Assembly (NCBI GenBank): GCA_015345905.1
Contig: JADDTR010000010.1
Coordinates: 558,001 to 622,000, forward strand
Length of the DNA: 64,000 nt
Source: Aotearoamyces nothofagi
Taxonomy: Eukaryota > Ascomycota > Leotiomycetes > Leotiales > Tympanidaceae
Direction of reading: 5' to 3'
In this document: piece after piece, positions 1-11,760 of the stretch
Numbering within the stretch: position 1 is the stretch's first letter
Layout of the letters: every line of letters begins with the position of its first letter
Program-made: the position numbers and the translations under genes
Notes under the pieces: model-generated
Told to the model about the DNA's origin: nothing
Databases searched by the model: none
Seen by the model: only the letters and a program-made list of their open reading frames with translations

Positions 1-1
1 A

Positions 2-841
2 TATGAGCCTGCTTTCAAAAGCCTGCCGGCTGATCCAACTCTGATATCTGAAGCCTGGTTAAGATGGTGTCAATTAGGAGAGGGGAGAAAGTCCTCGGGG
101 TCTTACATGAACACGACAGGAAGTTCTGCAGATAACTATGCAGCATTTGGAATGGGAGGACTGCATATCTCGGAGATGGTGAGTTCACTGGCAACCTTCA
201 TCCCGATGGGTCAACAATTTGCAATCTGTGATAGACTACAGTAAACGGAACCAAGCTATTATTTAATTCTACTGTATTGGATGATCTACAAAGCTAATAG
301 CTCCTAGGAGCCACAAGAAGTCTGCGACCAAAATTACCCTCGCTGTCCGCACCTCTTTACCTACCCTAACATCCTCCGAATTGAGCGCAAGCACCACCAC
401 CTCCCGTGGTACCTATGCCTCTGGTGTGGCCCGGAACTACACGACCACTGTGTCACACGCAAGCAGTTCCCGGGTGATGGCAGCGGCTGCTTCCTCGCCG
501 ACTCGCCCAATTCTCGACACTGGTGCTGCAAATGGCTCGACTCGGACAAACGCGCTGCTGGCGGCCTTGACGCCCAACAAGCCCTTAATTTGCGGGAAAA
601 GAATCCAGTAGTCGGAGAGGGCAAGGAGCCGGTGGATATCGGCCCTTTGCTACGCCGGCGAGAAATCAAGGGCCCGGCTGTGGTGGAAGTGCAACTAGGG
701 CGTCCGTTAGGAGAGAAAGAGTGGGAGTGGGTGACGAGACAGCTGATGGTGGGCGTAACAACGCAACAGATTGCGGAACACTTAGCGATGCAGGCGCGGT
801 CGGAATTGGAGTATGGCCTTAAGTGTGACCTTAATTATTGA
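2..841 (+). CDS. 5'-partial hypothetical protein, Cys/His-rich middle
   Basis: I do not recognise the family. An open frame enters from the left edge (codons from base 2) and ends at a GTGAGT donor at 179. An acceptor (TCCTAG, ends 307) restores the same frame, which runs to a TAA at 839-841, so the exons are <2-178 and 308-841 with a phase-0 intron of 129 bases. The second exon holds a Cys/His-rich stretch (residues such as CPH, HHHLPWYLCLWC, HDHC, HWCCKW) that could bind a metal, then a charged, probably helical C-terminus (GEKEWEWVTRQL, QQIAEHLAMQ). The start codon lies outside the window. Frame continuity across good splice signals and protein-like composition support a real gene, but no function can be given. 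Confidence 0.45.
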
Positions 842-1402
842 AAGGCCTGGTTGGTAATACCCTCTCGATGATTTAAATGCGAAGATTTTGAAGGGGGCTG
901 GGAGAGGTCGAGGATTGGACGAGGAAGGAGTCAATGCTGGTATCGATGGCCTTACCTGCTAGTTGCGCCTGTGATGAGGATTTTGAGCGTTAGTTGTCAT
1001 TACGTGAGCTGTGTATGGTTAATCGGAGTAGAGACAGAGACAATGGGACTTTTTAGTTTGGACAATATGGCCGATTCGACCCTGTTTCTTAGGGCATACA
1101 AATAGGCCTCTGGGTGTCAATTAAACGCATAGCCTTATTCATTAGAATTGAGGTGATGTTGTTTTATGCGGTCGATTCTACTAGGTATCTCGGCTTTCTG
1201 GGGAAATCCTTATCGAAACTTAGAGCTGTCTTATCGGACTTCGCGTAAGAGCTTATTTGGGGACTAGCGTTTCTTGGTTTTGTGAATGGAAGGCAGGCTG
1301 CGGGCCGCCGCCGTTCGAGGCTTCATTATCTGGAGACAGCCTGTGCTTTGGTATTTTCCATAATATGTCTGCGGTCACTGGATGGGACTTGCAATTCACA
1401 GC
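842..1402. other. Intergenic, upstream of PPTase
   Basis: These 561 bases lie between the unknown gene and the phosphopantetheinyl transferase and should contain the promoter of the latter. No further gene, repeat or recognisable operator was seen. Confidence 0.5.
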
Positions 1403-2514
1403 ATGGTAATGTCAACTTCGAATCCAGCCATTGTCCAATGGATAGTAGACACGAGAGATTTATGGCAGGTTTCAGAGGTGTCGACGCCGAAAGAGCGTAT
1501 GCAGGAGTTTAAGACTGTGGTTAGTACTCATCGATTTGCCCACAAGGGAAATTTAATTAAGATCTCTAGGCATCCAGATTGCTGTCACTGCTCACAGAGG
1601 ATGAACAGCAATCTATCCTGAAGTATTATCATGCCAAGGATGCAAAAATGAGCTTGGCTTCACACCTCCTAAAGCGACTTTCCATTACTAAATTCTGCGG
1701 CATGCCTTGGTCTAGAATTTCCATTAGCAGAAATGGCTACGGGAAACCTTGTTACATACCAACGATTCCCGGAGGACAGAGCCTTGGGTTTAACGTCTCC
1801 CATCAGGCTGGAATAGTGCCATTAATCGCCTGCCCAGGTCTCGAAGCAGACGTCGGAATAGACGTTGTCTGTGTTAATGAGCGCAATGACCTTTCGGTCA
1901 TCGAGAAGGAAGGATTATTTTCTTGGATAGATCTCCACGCGGATGTCTTTGCACCTTCTGAAATCCAACAGATGAAATTTGATACTACCCATCTCATCCT
2001 CCCAGAAAATCTGAAGCTCTCTGGATATAGCCGAGACGCCATCGCCCGCTGCCAGCACCTAAATCAGAAGCTCTCATGGAATAATACGTCTGGCGAGACG
2101 GAAGAGCTTGACTCAAACATTATCATCGATGCCAAACTGCGACGCTTTTATGCCCTCTGGTGTCTGAGAGAAGCATACGTCAAGATGACTGGGGAGGCAC
2201 TGTTGGCGGACTGGTTGCGAAGGCTGGAGTTCAGGAATGTTACAGTGCCAGCTGCAGCTAAAGGCACACAACTAGACGATTCATCTTTATCACCTGGAGA
2301 AACTGTAACGGAGTTTGAGACCTTCTTCAAAGGAAAAAAGGTACACGATGTTTCAATGGAGCTCCGAGCCTTCGGAAGAAATTATATGGTTGGTTCTGCG
2401 ATTAGACACACGCCTGGAGCCTCATCATTAGAGGTAACTTTTCCTGGGTTTGAGATTTTGGATCTAGAGAAGGATGTCTTAATGGAAGCTGCCAAATCAT
2501 CTATCATACCTTAA
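1403..2514 (+). CDS. npgA: 4'-phosphopantetheinyl transferase (NpgA/CfwA type)
   Basis: A Sfp-type transferase that moves 4'-phosphopantetheine from CoA to a serine of carrier domains in polyketide synthases, non-ribosomal peptide synthetases and the lysine-pathway aminoadipate reductase. Exons are 1403-1519 and 1570-2514 (intron GTTAGT...TCTCTAG, phase 0), giving 353 aa; Aspergillus nidulans NpgA has about 344. Family landmarks are ILKYYHAKDAKMSLASHLLK near residues 55-75, FNVSHQ at 113-118, the magnesium-binding DVGIDVVC at 133-140 and WCLREAYVKMTGEALL from 236. The last motif carries Arg where most relatives have Lys (WxxKEA). An alternative ATG lies at 1409, two codons into the frame. The Ayg1-like gene 1.5 kb downstream acts on a product of an enzyme class this protein activates. 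Family assignment is firm; orthology to NpgA is inferred from motif similarity. Confidence 0.88.
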
Positions 2515-3971
2515 CCGCATTTCGTCGTGTTTTAGTTGACTGAAATAGCGGCATGCATCTTGTGGGGGCGGTATCTGGTATTCTGTAGTCTTGTGCTGAC
2601 ATTGCATCAACTATTGTTAGTTTCGTAGTGGCGAAAGCCGGAAACGGTATCATAAAATGACAACGAAGGAAATGGCGGGCCAGTCATATTCAGTTTGATA
2701 TAATGACGCTTCTTGAGACAAATAATATTTCCAATAAAACACTTTTCCGAAATAGTGCTACGGAGCAACCAATGCATCACAATGCTGCTCATAATCGAAG
2801 CAAAAGCATGGTGGATTCATAGGAGATCCTAACCTGGGTCTAGGCCATGCTTCAGCAAGGTAATACCGACCCCCTTTAAAAGTACGCCCTCAAGGAAGCA
2901 TCTAGGATATTTTTAGGAGAAGCATCAACAGTATATGTCTCTGTAGGACTGCTAGCAGTTGCCGGCAGTAACAGTTGCAGTTCTAGTATGGGAATCCTAG
3001 GTACCGGATACTCTTCCTGCCTTTGACAGCAACTTCTACTCGACGATTTCTACTTGTGTGGTTGCACTGGCTGGGCTATACTGTTCTGTCATACCGCTAC
3101 TTCACAGTGACAAGCTTCCTGTCATCCGAAGATGCACGAGGCACCAAAGATCTTTTCCAACTAAGTTGAGGCAGAACGACGATGTTACCTGCTATATCAT
3201 CGAATATACCAAACAAAACAAGCTCGTACACAACTGGACCAATAAACATTGAATCGGAAAGGTGCGCAAGCATGTGCACTCCATCGACAAAGACCGTAGA
3301 CGAGGTCCGATGTCTCTATCTACGCGAGTGTCACCATATAACAGAATAATATTACTATCTGTTGCGAGGACTAAGGGAGTTATAGCAAGATACTTACAGA
3401 ATTCCACGTGCTATTCGCTATGAAACCGGACTGTCTTTGTCGGTGGATGACAAAAATGCTTAAGAGTGGTACCTAACTGTCAAGATTGGATGATGAGTCT
3501 TCCGACTTTTCCAATGTTGTTACATCCAAGGATTGCAGCGATTGTCTTCGGACATCCCCACCTGAAATCCTACATCACCATTCCTGTCTCCGTAATCCGA
3601 ATAACCCATATATAAAAAGAAATTATCAAAAATTCATACCTTATTCTCAAATAAATACGATACACGTTGGAATTATCCATCATCCATCTACAAGGCCAGT
3701 CAGTATGTTAGGTGGTACTCTCAGATGACCATCCCCACCCATAGCTTTACGAGAAATGATTAGCTGATACAACATTAGAGTTTGTCGCACATTTCGTCCC
3801 AAGGGGAAAGAGATTGTCGTCGTGTGCTTGCGGAGACATAAAGTCGAGTTGAGGAAACTTGCGAGTTGAGGAGTAAGTTTGGCAAGGGAGAGAATTGCCA
3901 GAGTTCGTTCCAGAGATTTATAAATTGTAAGATCGAAGAGTAAAGACCGAGACTGTCGAATATCGTAAAAG
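2515..3971. other. Long intergenic between PPTase and ayg1-like gene
   Basis: About 1.46 kb with only short, non-protein-like frames in all six readings. No repeat, RNA gene or gene relic was recognised. The right end should hold the promoter of the Ayg1-like gene. Confidence 0.5.
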
Positions 3972-5461
3972 ATGTCGCCACTCAGCCTGTCGCAGACGAA
4001 GAACAGAAGTTGGATTATGGGAGAGAAGTTTGAGCAGAGGATGAAGCACCACGAAGGGATTGCGGCGCTGTGGGAAACGAAGTGGAAATTTCCGGTATGT
4101 CTAACGGCTTCTGTGCGGGAACACTGTTGATAACGAAAATGGCAGTGTATGAAGAGTGTATATCCATTCCACGATGGAAAGTTCGAGGACTTCGAGCCGG
4201 TGTTTCAGTACTTGATTGCCGTGAGATTTGACAGAGCTGCGGACCCTTCCCATTGCTTCGCTGACTTGAACTGTAGAACCACATCAACGATGGCTATGGC
4301 GACGACTACACTGAAGCATTTTTTCCAGCGGCTAATGAGCTGACAGAGAAAGGTGATGCTGCAGCGGCCTTGAATGACCTGAAGCTCGCCTCAGACTTCT
4401 ATCTCCGAGCCGCATGTTTGTATCGCATATCTCGCTTCCCTTATATCACCAGCTTCCCAAAGATCAGCTCTGCAATCAAATGGCGAGCTTGGGAAGCACA
4501 GGAGATTGTGTACATGAAAGCGGCTAGCAAATGGGATGAACCAGTAGCTGACGTAAGGATACCACATAATGCGGCCGAGGGCGAAGATAGGGACATGATT
4601 CCTGCCTATGTGCGATTCCCACGGGCGGCAGATGAGAAAAAAGTGCCAGTGGTGCTGCTCATGACAGGGTTGGATGGCTATCGTCCCGACAACACGCAGC
4701 GTCTAAATGAGTTTCTGGCTCGTGGATGGGCCAGCGTTGTTGTTGAAGTTCCAGGCACGGTAGACTGTCCTGCAGATCCAGCTGACCCTCTAAGTCCCGA
4801 TAGGTTGTGGACGAGTGTTCTGGACTGGATGAATAACGACACCCGCTTTGACATGGATAGGGTGATGGTTTGGGGACTCAGCGCAGGCGGATACTATGCT
4901 GTGAGAATCGCGCACACCCACAAAAAGAAGCTGAGAGGATGCGTTGCGCAGGGAGCCGCAGTTCATTATTTCTTCGACGAGGACTGGCTTGAGAAGGCCG
5001 AGGGACACGAGTACCCTTTCGCGTAACTATCCCCGACCCCATTTCATGAACTGATAGCTGATAGTCAAAGGCTGGGGCCAGCTATGTCTCAAAAATACGG
5101 GTATGATAGTGTGGCAAAATTCAAGGAAGACGCCCAGGAGAAATTTTCTTTGCTGGAGACGGGAATCTTAGAGAAGCCTGCAACGAGATTGCTGCTCATC
5201 AACGTAAGGACTGGAATCTCTGCGTCTGGGTCACTGACTGAATGCCGCCTAGGGCACCCATGATGGCTTGATGCCCATCGAGGACTCAATGCTGCTCTTT
5301 GAGCATGGGACTCCAAAGGAAGCTAGGTGACTCGCATTTGTGTCTCTTGAGAGAATCCAGCTAATATACCCAGGTTCTTCTCCGAAGCTCTACATATGGG
5401 CTATCCCATGGCAAATGCGTCTGTGTACCCCTGGATGGAGAGTGTTATGGGAAGTGATTGA
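3972..5461 (+). CDS. ayg1: Ayg1-like polyketide-shortening hydrolase (melanin pathway)
   Basis: Alpha/beta hydrolase of the fungal Ayg1 family. In Aspergillus fumigatus, Ayg1 shortens the heptaketide YWA1 to 1,3,6,8-tetrahydroxynaphthalene for DHN melanin. Six exons join without a break: 3972-4094, 4146-4220, 4277-5022, 5071-5203, 5253-5326 and 5374-5461, giving 412 aa (Ayg1 406). Diagnostic blocks are SVYPFHDG, YLRAACLYRISRFPYI, VLLMTGLDGYRPDN, VDCPADPADPLSPDRLW, the nucleophile elbow GLSAGGYY (Ser about 268), NGTHDGLMPIED (acid Asp) and LHMGYP (catalytic His). All three members of the triad are present, so the enzyme looks functional. ATG 3972 extends the usual N-terminus by about 15 residues; ATG 4017 would start nearer MGEKFEQ, matching where Ayg1 begins. 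Introns are 48-56 bases. Confidence 0.9.
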
Positions 5462-5663
5462 GACAGGAATCTGAGATGGCACAGGTGCTTGAAATTATAG
5501 GTGTCAACTTGTGTAGCCCTTTGTCCCAAACAATATGACAAAAGGAAGATAAAGTGGTTGAGATTGTTCAATGCTTATGCCTCCATAACATCCTCGCCTT
5601 ACCCTTTTATGCATGTAACCCATACATCATGTATATCATCTCGACATGCTATCCGGCTTATAA

Positions 5664-6671
5664 TCATGTCGAACTCTCGTTATCCTCCTCCAATTCCGAT
5701 TCCACCTTGACCAAGCCCGGCTTAACAAGTTGTTTCCTCTCCTCCCCCAATACCACTAAGAATAGTTAGCTACTTATGTTCACACATCTGCTACTCTGTC
5801 TTAGATTAAAGAGAGAAGACTCACGGCGCTGATATAAAACATAACTCGTCACAATCACAATAGGCATGCCCACAATCGCCATTGTGACTCTTCTAGCAAC
5901 GCTTTTGTAATTAGGAGGCAATTGGCCATCCGCTCTCGCACCTGGTCGGGCACCGGCACGGGAGCTGATTTGGGAGACGACGGTGGAGTTTAAAGCTGCG
6001 ATTGGGATGTTCTTGGGGTTGTATGAAGGTTTGGGGATCTGAGGGGGAGGTGAGGCGGTTTTTGGAGAGGGCGTTGATGGTTTGAACGCGGAGGGAGTAG
6101 GTGCAGCAGGTTTCGAGGGTCTGGCTGCTAGAGAGGGGTTTTTCGATTGTATCTTTGACGCTGCATGTGTGGCAGATGCTGACATTGTGGGGGTCTTCGT
6201 TTGTGTGGAGGCGGGAGTTGATGTTAGAGGAGAGGTTAAAGATGACGTCTTGGTCGTCGGCGACGAAACATTGGGGATGGTTGAAGATTTTGCAGACAAT
6301 TCACGGACTTTGTTGAGGATTTTCGAATTGGCAGGAGTTACTTCGGGTAATGGTTGTACTTCTGCAGGTTGTGCTGGTGGGGTAGTTGTTTTTGAGGATG
6401 ACGAGGGGAGGGGTGCAGAGTGTGCTTCCACTGCTGGCGGTGATGATGGTTTGGCGACAGGCTTCGATGGCTTTTGCGCAACTCCTGCAGATGTAGGTTT
6501 CAATGTAGATGTCTTTGGAACCTTCGCAGCAGCCGCTGTCGTGGCCTTGGTAGATTTCTGCCGAGTTGTAGGCTTCTTCACTGGTTTCGGCGCCTCTGCA
6601 GACAAGTCTTCTAAGATGACCTTCTTGGGCCGGCCTCTCTTCTTCACCACCTCTGAAGACAAAGATGCCAT
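5664..6671 (-). CDS. Low-complexity Ala/Pro/Ser/Thr-rich protein with C-terminal membrane segment
   Basis: Two exons (5825-6671 and 5664-5755; intron GTGAGT...CTTAG of 69 bases) encode 312 aa. The N-terminus has an AT-hook-like KKRGRPKK at residues 9-16. A long disordered stretch rich in Lys, Pro, Ser, Thr and Ala fills the middle. A conserved-looking end follows: PNYKSVARRVTMAIVGMPI, a single hydrophobic segment ending in SYVLYQR, then a short charged tail that begins LVLGEERKQL. The pattern suggests a tail-anchored membrane protein, perhaps mitochondrial or nuclear-envelope, but I cannot name it. The spliced tail is much more protein-like than reading through the intron, which supports the junction. 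Confidence 0.65.
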
Positions 6672-7412
6672 ACTGGTAAGCTGGTGCGATCCGTGGCTGT
6701 TGTACGAGGCGCAATTCCTGAAAATCTGGGGAAGTGCTTGCTACGTCGCGTCGGCCAGCGGAGACGCGCTTTGAAAAGATCGGCGCCCCAACGTCGGTGG
6801 GTTGCCTGCCGTGGGATTTAGTAGACGTGCCGAGAAGATATAAAACCAGCTTTACGGATGACTATGGCAAGTTCTGTCACATCACGAGATTGCACACAAT
6901 CTATTCATTTCTAGCGGGGGGGATTCGCGGTGCATTGACAAGATAAAATGAGCGCGAACCCCTGACGGCGATGGGAACCGCGAAATGACTCCTCCCGGTA
7001 GATCTCAGCCTTACCGTGCCAGCATAGCGTGGCTATAGCATCTTATCGGCAGCCATCAATGGAACAAACGGTTCTGGACGACACGGTCTTGAAATCTAAG
7101 ATTTAAGATCTAATTAGTCTTGAAAGACGCGGTTTTGATGAGCCTCTACGGCTGTATACTAACGCCGTGCTTATGTCCATGAGGCACGATGGCGCGCAGG
7201 CTGCAATGGGCAACGACGACGATGATGCGGTGGTGCGGCCGCCCGCGCGCTGACCAGCCCGCACGCTTTACTGTGCTGCTGGGTTTCCATATAAGTCTAG
7301 GGATATCCCACCGAAATCTAGAAATTTATGTTTCAGTCCTGAACTTCGATATCCTTATCAGTTTGAAGCTGCATAGTTTCAGCGCCGAATCCCTTGTTGT
7401 GGTTGATTCATA
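6672..7412. other. Divergent intergenic region
   Basis: A 741-base shared upstream region for the tail-anchored protein (minus) and the SDR-like gene (plus). It contains a GC-rich patch near 7234-7255. No gene or operator that I can name. Confidence 0.45.
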
Positions 7413-8258
7413 ATGCATCTCATCCTAACTGGAGCTACTGGTTTAGTCGGGTCAGCATGCCTTCAGCACATGCTGACGGTTGATGCAATCACCAAGGTTT
7501 CAGTGCTCACTCGGCGACCGGTCCCTATGGCAGAGGGGAAGCCAAAGGTCGACGTCATTATTCACAAAGATTTCGAAAACTATCCACCTGAGCTTTTGGA
7601 GAGACTGAAGGGCGCCGAGGGTGTTGTTTGGGCTCAAGGAATCTCATACAACCAAGTCACACCTGAGTATGTCTATTCAGCCAGCACATAAATTGACAAA
7701 GCTGAATATTATTTGTATATAGAGAGTATGAGAAGATCACAGTCGATTATCCTTTAGCTGCTGCAAATGCCTTCGCTGGCCTATCAGATCCCTTCAAGTT
7801 TGTCTACGTATCAGGTACGTATGCTAGAAGTGTTGATGCTTCAAGTACTGATTGAAAATACAGGAGAGGGAGCTACAACAGATCCTGGATGGGTTGCAAA
7901 TAATATCATGCGCTTCGGGCCTGTGAAAGGCCGGGCTGAAGCTGCATTGCTCGAGCTCTCGAAGACTAGGAAGGGCTTCGCACCGTATTCTCTACGGCCA
8001 GGTGGTGTTGATCCGACCTACCATAAAGAGATCCATCCATACATACCAGTTCGTAAAGGAATCGCAAAGGCAGCTGAGAAATCTTTATTGCCAATCCTCA
8101 GAGCTACTTACGCCAGTGGGATGAGCCCGACAAAGGATTTGGCACGAGTGCTGGTGGATTTAGCTATGGGTGATGGAAAGCCTTTCGAGGGAAAGGGTGT
8201 TCTTGCTGAGGGAAGAACAATCTCCAATGCTGGGATGAGAAGGCTTGCTGGCATCTGA
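7413..8258 (+). CDS. Atypical short-chain dehydrogenase, NAD(P)-binding Rossmann protein
   Basis: Three exons (7413-7666, 7723-7814, 7864-8258; introns 56 and 49 bases) encode 246 aa. The N-terminus MHLILTGATGLVGSACL contains the GxxGxxG dinucleotide-binding loop (residues 7-13). Downstream are FVYVSGEGA, matching the end of a Rossmann strand, and YSLRPGGVDP, matching the substrate-side loop of epimerase/NmrA-like atypical SDRs such as HTATIP2 and Fmp52. No clear YxxxK catalytic pair is visible, so it may be a redox sensor or a non-canonical reductase. The substrate is unknown. Confidence 0.78.
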
Positions 8259-9148
8259 GTGTGGAAACTGTCGTAAAGGCGTCTGGTCATACGGGATGTT
8301 TCGTTGTTATACCAGGGTTTAACTGTAATAGTAAAGGATGCTCCGTTTTTCGTTAGGGTAATAACAAATATTAATCGACAATAAGCAGAACTTGAAAATA
8401 TCTTTCCCATTTGACGTTTCATTATGCTGGCCATTGTTAGCTAAAAACAGAGATATAAATCGCGTCTGCGAATTCACCTCTTTGCATCTCTAGCATTCCG
8501 TTAAAGAGAACACTAATTAACTATTGCCTCAAAGGTTTAGACTAGAAGAGGGACAAGGTGAAAGAAATCAATGATGAAGTTATAAAGTTATAGGAGAGCA
8601 AACATATGATATACCGAGGAGGCTGCATTCGGTTACCAGGGACATCAAAAGTTCGAACCCTTCGGCAAGACTCTAAAAAGGGGGGTAGAAAAAGATAAAA
8701 TGCTAAAAAAAGCAAAAGAAAACAGTCCGTTAAGACTGTAAGAAAACCTCGAATCCGAAGAGCAGGTTTTACTTTGTTTTTGTAGGGCAGGGGGGGAATG
8801 ATACTTTTTTCGATCCCTACAACTACTAGATAGATTTTCGTGTCTTCCATGTTGCCATGTACCAACAGCCGAATCTGCTTCGTTTGATTTTGGGGATATC
8901 ACAGGCCAAGCATAACGGTTCGGCCAGACGGCCATATCCTGTGATGCAGAGGAATCGCTTATTTGACCATATGAAGATACCTTTTTGGGAGAGATGTCCA
9001 GAAGTGATGTTGAAGTATCGAGCGAGTATGCGAGTACGTACGTGGTAACGCGGCCGCTTCGCTTACGCTGGAGTTCCCGAAATGTGTTCTTTGAGGGACG
9101 CGGCGCGGAACCGAAGCATCATAGCAACGAATTCATTGATTCACGACA
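8259..9148. other. Intergenic, upstream of swp1
   Basis: An 890-base stretch holding the 3' flank of the SDR-like gene and the promoter of the ribophorin II gene. It has A-rich stretches around 8680-8720. No further gene seen; a GTTCGAACC-like string near 8650 does not fold into a tRNA by eye. Confidence 0.45.
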
Positions 9149-10213
9149 ATGAAGCTCTTCGGAACCCTGATACCTTCTCTGCTACTTGCTGGCGCGGGCA
9201 TTGCTCAAGCTACCTCTTCTTGGGGGTTTGATGAGGCTGTAATCTCTATTCAATCAAAGAGTGATGGTGCATTCAAGGACAAGTAAGTCGCAGCTCTCTA
9301 TTCGACGATGAATAGCTCGGGAATCTTGTATGATAGGTTTGGCATGGAAGATATAGATGCTAATCACTATTATTGCTATCAGGCTTTCCGATCATGTACC
9401 ACTTGCGAAGCCTGTCACCCTTGCACCGGCAGACTCTCTTAAGATCGTTTTGACAGCAACAGAAGATGGTAAACCAAAACGACCACATCAGGCATTCCTG
9501 TTAGTTAGAGATCAAGATACTGGACTGGAGACATCCTTCCCATTCTCCATGAAGGATACGGGCAAGGGAAAGCTAGTCGTGGTAAGTTTAGGAGCTCCGA
9601 GCTACCTGCTGGCATGCTCATCGTACCATAGGCACAAAAGGATTTGCCAGTTCAACTACTCCAATCATCACAGCCTTTACGCGCAACACTTGTCCTCGCA
9701 TCTTTTGGTACATCCAAGCCTTTCGGTAACCATGTTTTCAACCTTGATGTGAAGACCGATCCTAATGCAACGTTGCCGAAATACGAGAAGCCATTGAGAT
9801 ATGGAAAGCTCCCCGAGATCCATCACATCTTCAAGGCAGATCCGACGAGCCCTCCAAAGTTTATATCATTGTTCTTTGTGCTGGCGATTTTGGCTACACT
9901 GCCCATACTTCTGGTGGCTGTAAGGATACTTGATTCCTATATCCACTTCTTCCCATACTGACCCTTGTTGCAGTGGCTTTATCTCGAGGCGAACCTCAAC
10001 CAGCTGCAGAAAGCCTTCTCAACAGCACCTTTATCGCATACTCTATTCTTCGGCTCATTGATTTCGATGGAAGGAATATTCTTCCTTTATTACTATAGCT
10101 GGAACCTTTTCCAGACACTGCCTGCAGCAGGTGCTGTTGGTCTCGTGGCATTTATCAGTGGCAGCAAAGCACTTTCAGAAGTGCAAGCACGTCGCTTGGC
10201 AGGTGACAGGTAA
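9149..10213 (+). CDS. swp1: Oligosaccharyltransferase subunit Swp1 / ribophorin II
   Basis: Delta subunit of the ER oligosaccharyltransferase complex, which transfers the lipid-linked glycan to Asn in nascent proteins. Four exons (9149-9282, 9383-9581, 9632-9919, 9974-10213) give 286 aa, the length I recall for yeast Swp1. An N-terminal signal peptide (MKLFGTLIPSLLLAGAGIAQA) leads a lumenal beta-rich domain containing FLLVRDQDTGLETSFPF. Next is the conserved KPLRYGKLPEIHHIFKADP block that precedes three hydrophobic C-terminal segments (ISLFFVLAILATLPILLVA, TLFFGSLISMEGIFFLYYY, AAGAVGLVAFISG). The order matches the ribophorin II family throughout. Confidence 0.92.
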
Positions 10214-10678
10214 ATGGATGGAGCTTCAGAGGTGGACCAGCTTGCCAATTAGTAGTATAAGAGTATGCTCTAACCATATCACGTTTAGAAGGATGTTCAA
10301 GGTATGAGGCATGTAGAAAAAAAGGAGTTAACTGCGTCAATGTACAGTACAACTAGGGAACAAATATCAACCTATTTTATGATAGCTAGTGGCTTTGCCC
10401 GAACCACAAAGGATTAAATGGTTCGTCTAAAGAGTTTATAGGTCGGCTAGCTTAGAAAGTCGAGTCCCAAGGAATATACTGCTCGCCATTAGACAGGTAC
10501 GTCTCGTGCACACGGCATTCGGAGCTAGTCCCCGTCAATGGCGTCATTGCCTCGGGCGGCCAGGACCACCACAGTATATACAATAGCCCGTCCATCGCCT
10601 CATCCGCATCCCTCTCAAACCACCTATCCATCTTCCCGCTCATCACATCATCCACCCAACGCCAAGAAGAGATACAAA
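10214..10678. other. Intergenic
   Basis: These 465 bases lie between swp1 and the DUF1857 gene. They become C-rich just before the next start (10560-10670). The frame is open upstream of 10679, but that stretch is low-complexity Pro/Ser/His and probably 5' UTR. Confidence 0.4.
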
Positions 10679-11374
10679 ATGACAACAATCTACGTCGCCT
10701 ACACCCGACGCATCAACCCCCCGGACACGGTCCCTCCCCTAACGCGGCCGCAAGTCTGGGCAGGGCTCCAGCGCAAGGTGCGGCGCGCCCAAGATTTCGT
10801 CCCCGTGATTTCGGACTGCGCTGTCGTGTCCGAGAACGAGGATGGCAGCGAGGTGGTGCGAGACGTGAGGTTTGTCGACGGCGGCGTCCCGGGACAGCCG
10901 GGCCACACGGTCAGGGAGGTGTGCAGACTGGTAGGCGGTGTGAAGGTAGGCTGGATTTTAGTTTATTCACCTTTCTTTTTCCTTTCCTTTTTTTATTGCT
11001 GCTGCTAGTTTTGTCTTGTTTTGTCTGATGATTTATGATGGAGGTGGAGCACCTGAGGAGGCGAAGGGATGAGAGCGAAGGACTCTAATTAGGATGTGAT
11101 AAGACTAGCAGCAGGAGCTGATACATCTCTCCCCCCAAAGGTAGATTTCCACCAACCCAACGGCGCAGTGATAACGAACCTCGTCTCTGACGGGCCGGAA
11201 CTTGGAGATGCGGATCTGAATATGACGTATATATTCGAGTGGCGCCATGACGATGTCGAGAAGGGGAGTGAGAGGGAGAGAAAGCTGACTGAAGAGCATA
11301 AGAGAGCGGCTAAGGTGGCGGTGGATAAGAGTATTGAGGCAATCAGACATATGGTTAAGAAGGGGGAGCTATGA
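10679..11374 (+). CDS. DUF1857 / SRPBCC-fold protein
   Basis: Two exons (10679-10945 and 11093-11374, intron 147 bases GTAGGC...ATTAG) encode 182 aa. The start MTTIYVAYTRRINPP followed by LTRPQVWAGLQRKVRRAQDFVPVI and the end TYIFEWRHDDVE...AAKVAVDKSIEAIRHM are typical of the fungal DUF1857 family, a START/Bet v 1-like (SRPBCC) fold thought to bind a hydrophobic ligand. The biochemical role is not known. The frame stays open upstream of ATG 10679, but this ATG starts the family-conserved domain. The gene converges on the histidine kinase. Confidence 0.8.
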
Positions 11375-11760
11375 AGCGGAATGTTTATTAGAGGGGCTTA
11401 TGGGTAAGGGAGATTAGGAGAGTTATGAAAGACGCCATTGGGTATTTCTTTTAGATTTTAGATGGATTATCTTTTCAATAATGCTTATTCTTATCCTTCA
11501 TCCATATGTAGCCTTGACCAAGAGTGGTCAACCTAATTCTAGTGAGACCGATGTGATGCGAGACTGTGATAGACGCTGCTTTGCTGTAGCGCATGGAAGA
11601 AGTTACCATGGTGTCTCTCCGCCATGTAGACAGACTCGTGAGACGACTACCACGTCTAGCCTGTAGCCCTATTTCTTTTTTCGAGAGGGGAAACCTCGAA
11701 ATCTCGACATGATTATTTTAAAAGATCCAGTGATCTATGCAAACCATTGAGGGTTTATCC
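11375..11760. other. Convergent 3' intergenic
   Basis: These 386 bases lie between the ends of the DUF1857 gene and the hybrid histidine kinase, which run toward each other. Only 3' UTR and terminator sequence is expected; nothing else seen. Confidence 0.45.

Noticed and set aside
6082-6774. Long plus-strand frame opposite the tail-anchored protein
   Set aside because: It is the mirror of a low-complexity Lys/Ala/Pro-rich gene on the other strand; its Gly/Val/Asp composition is what such mirroring gives, and the minus-strand gene splices cleanly.
8640-8670. GTTCGAACC-like string as a tRNA B box
   Set aside because: No matching A box, anticodon arm or acceptor stem could be folded around it by eye.
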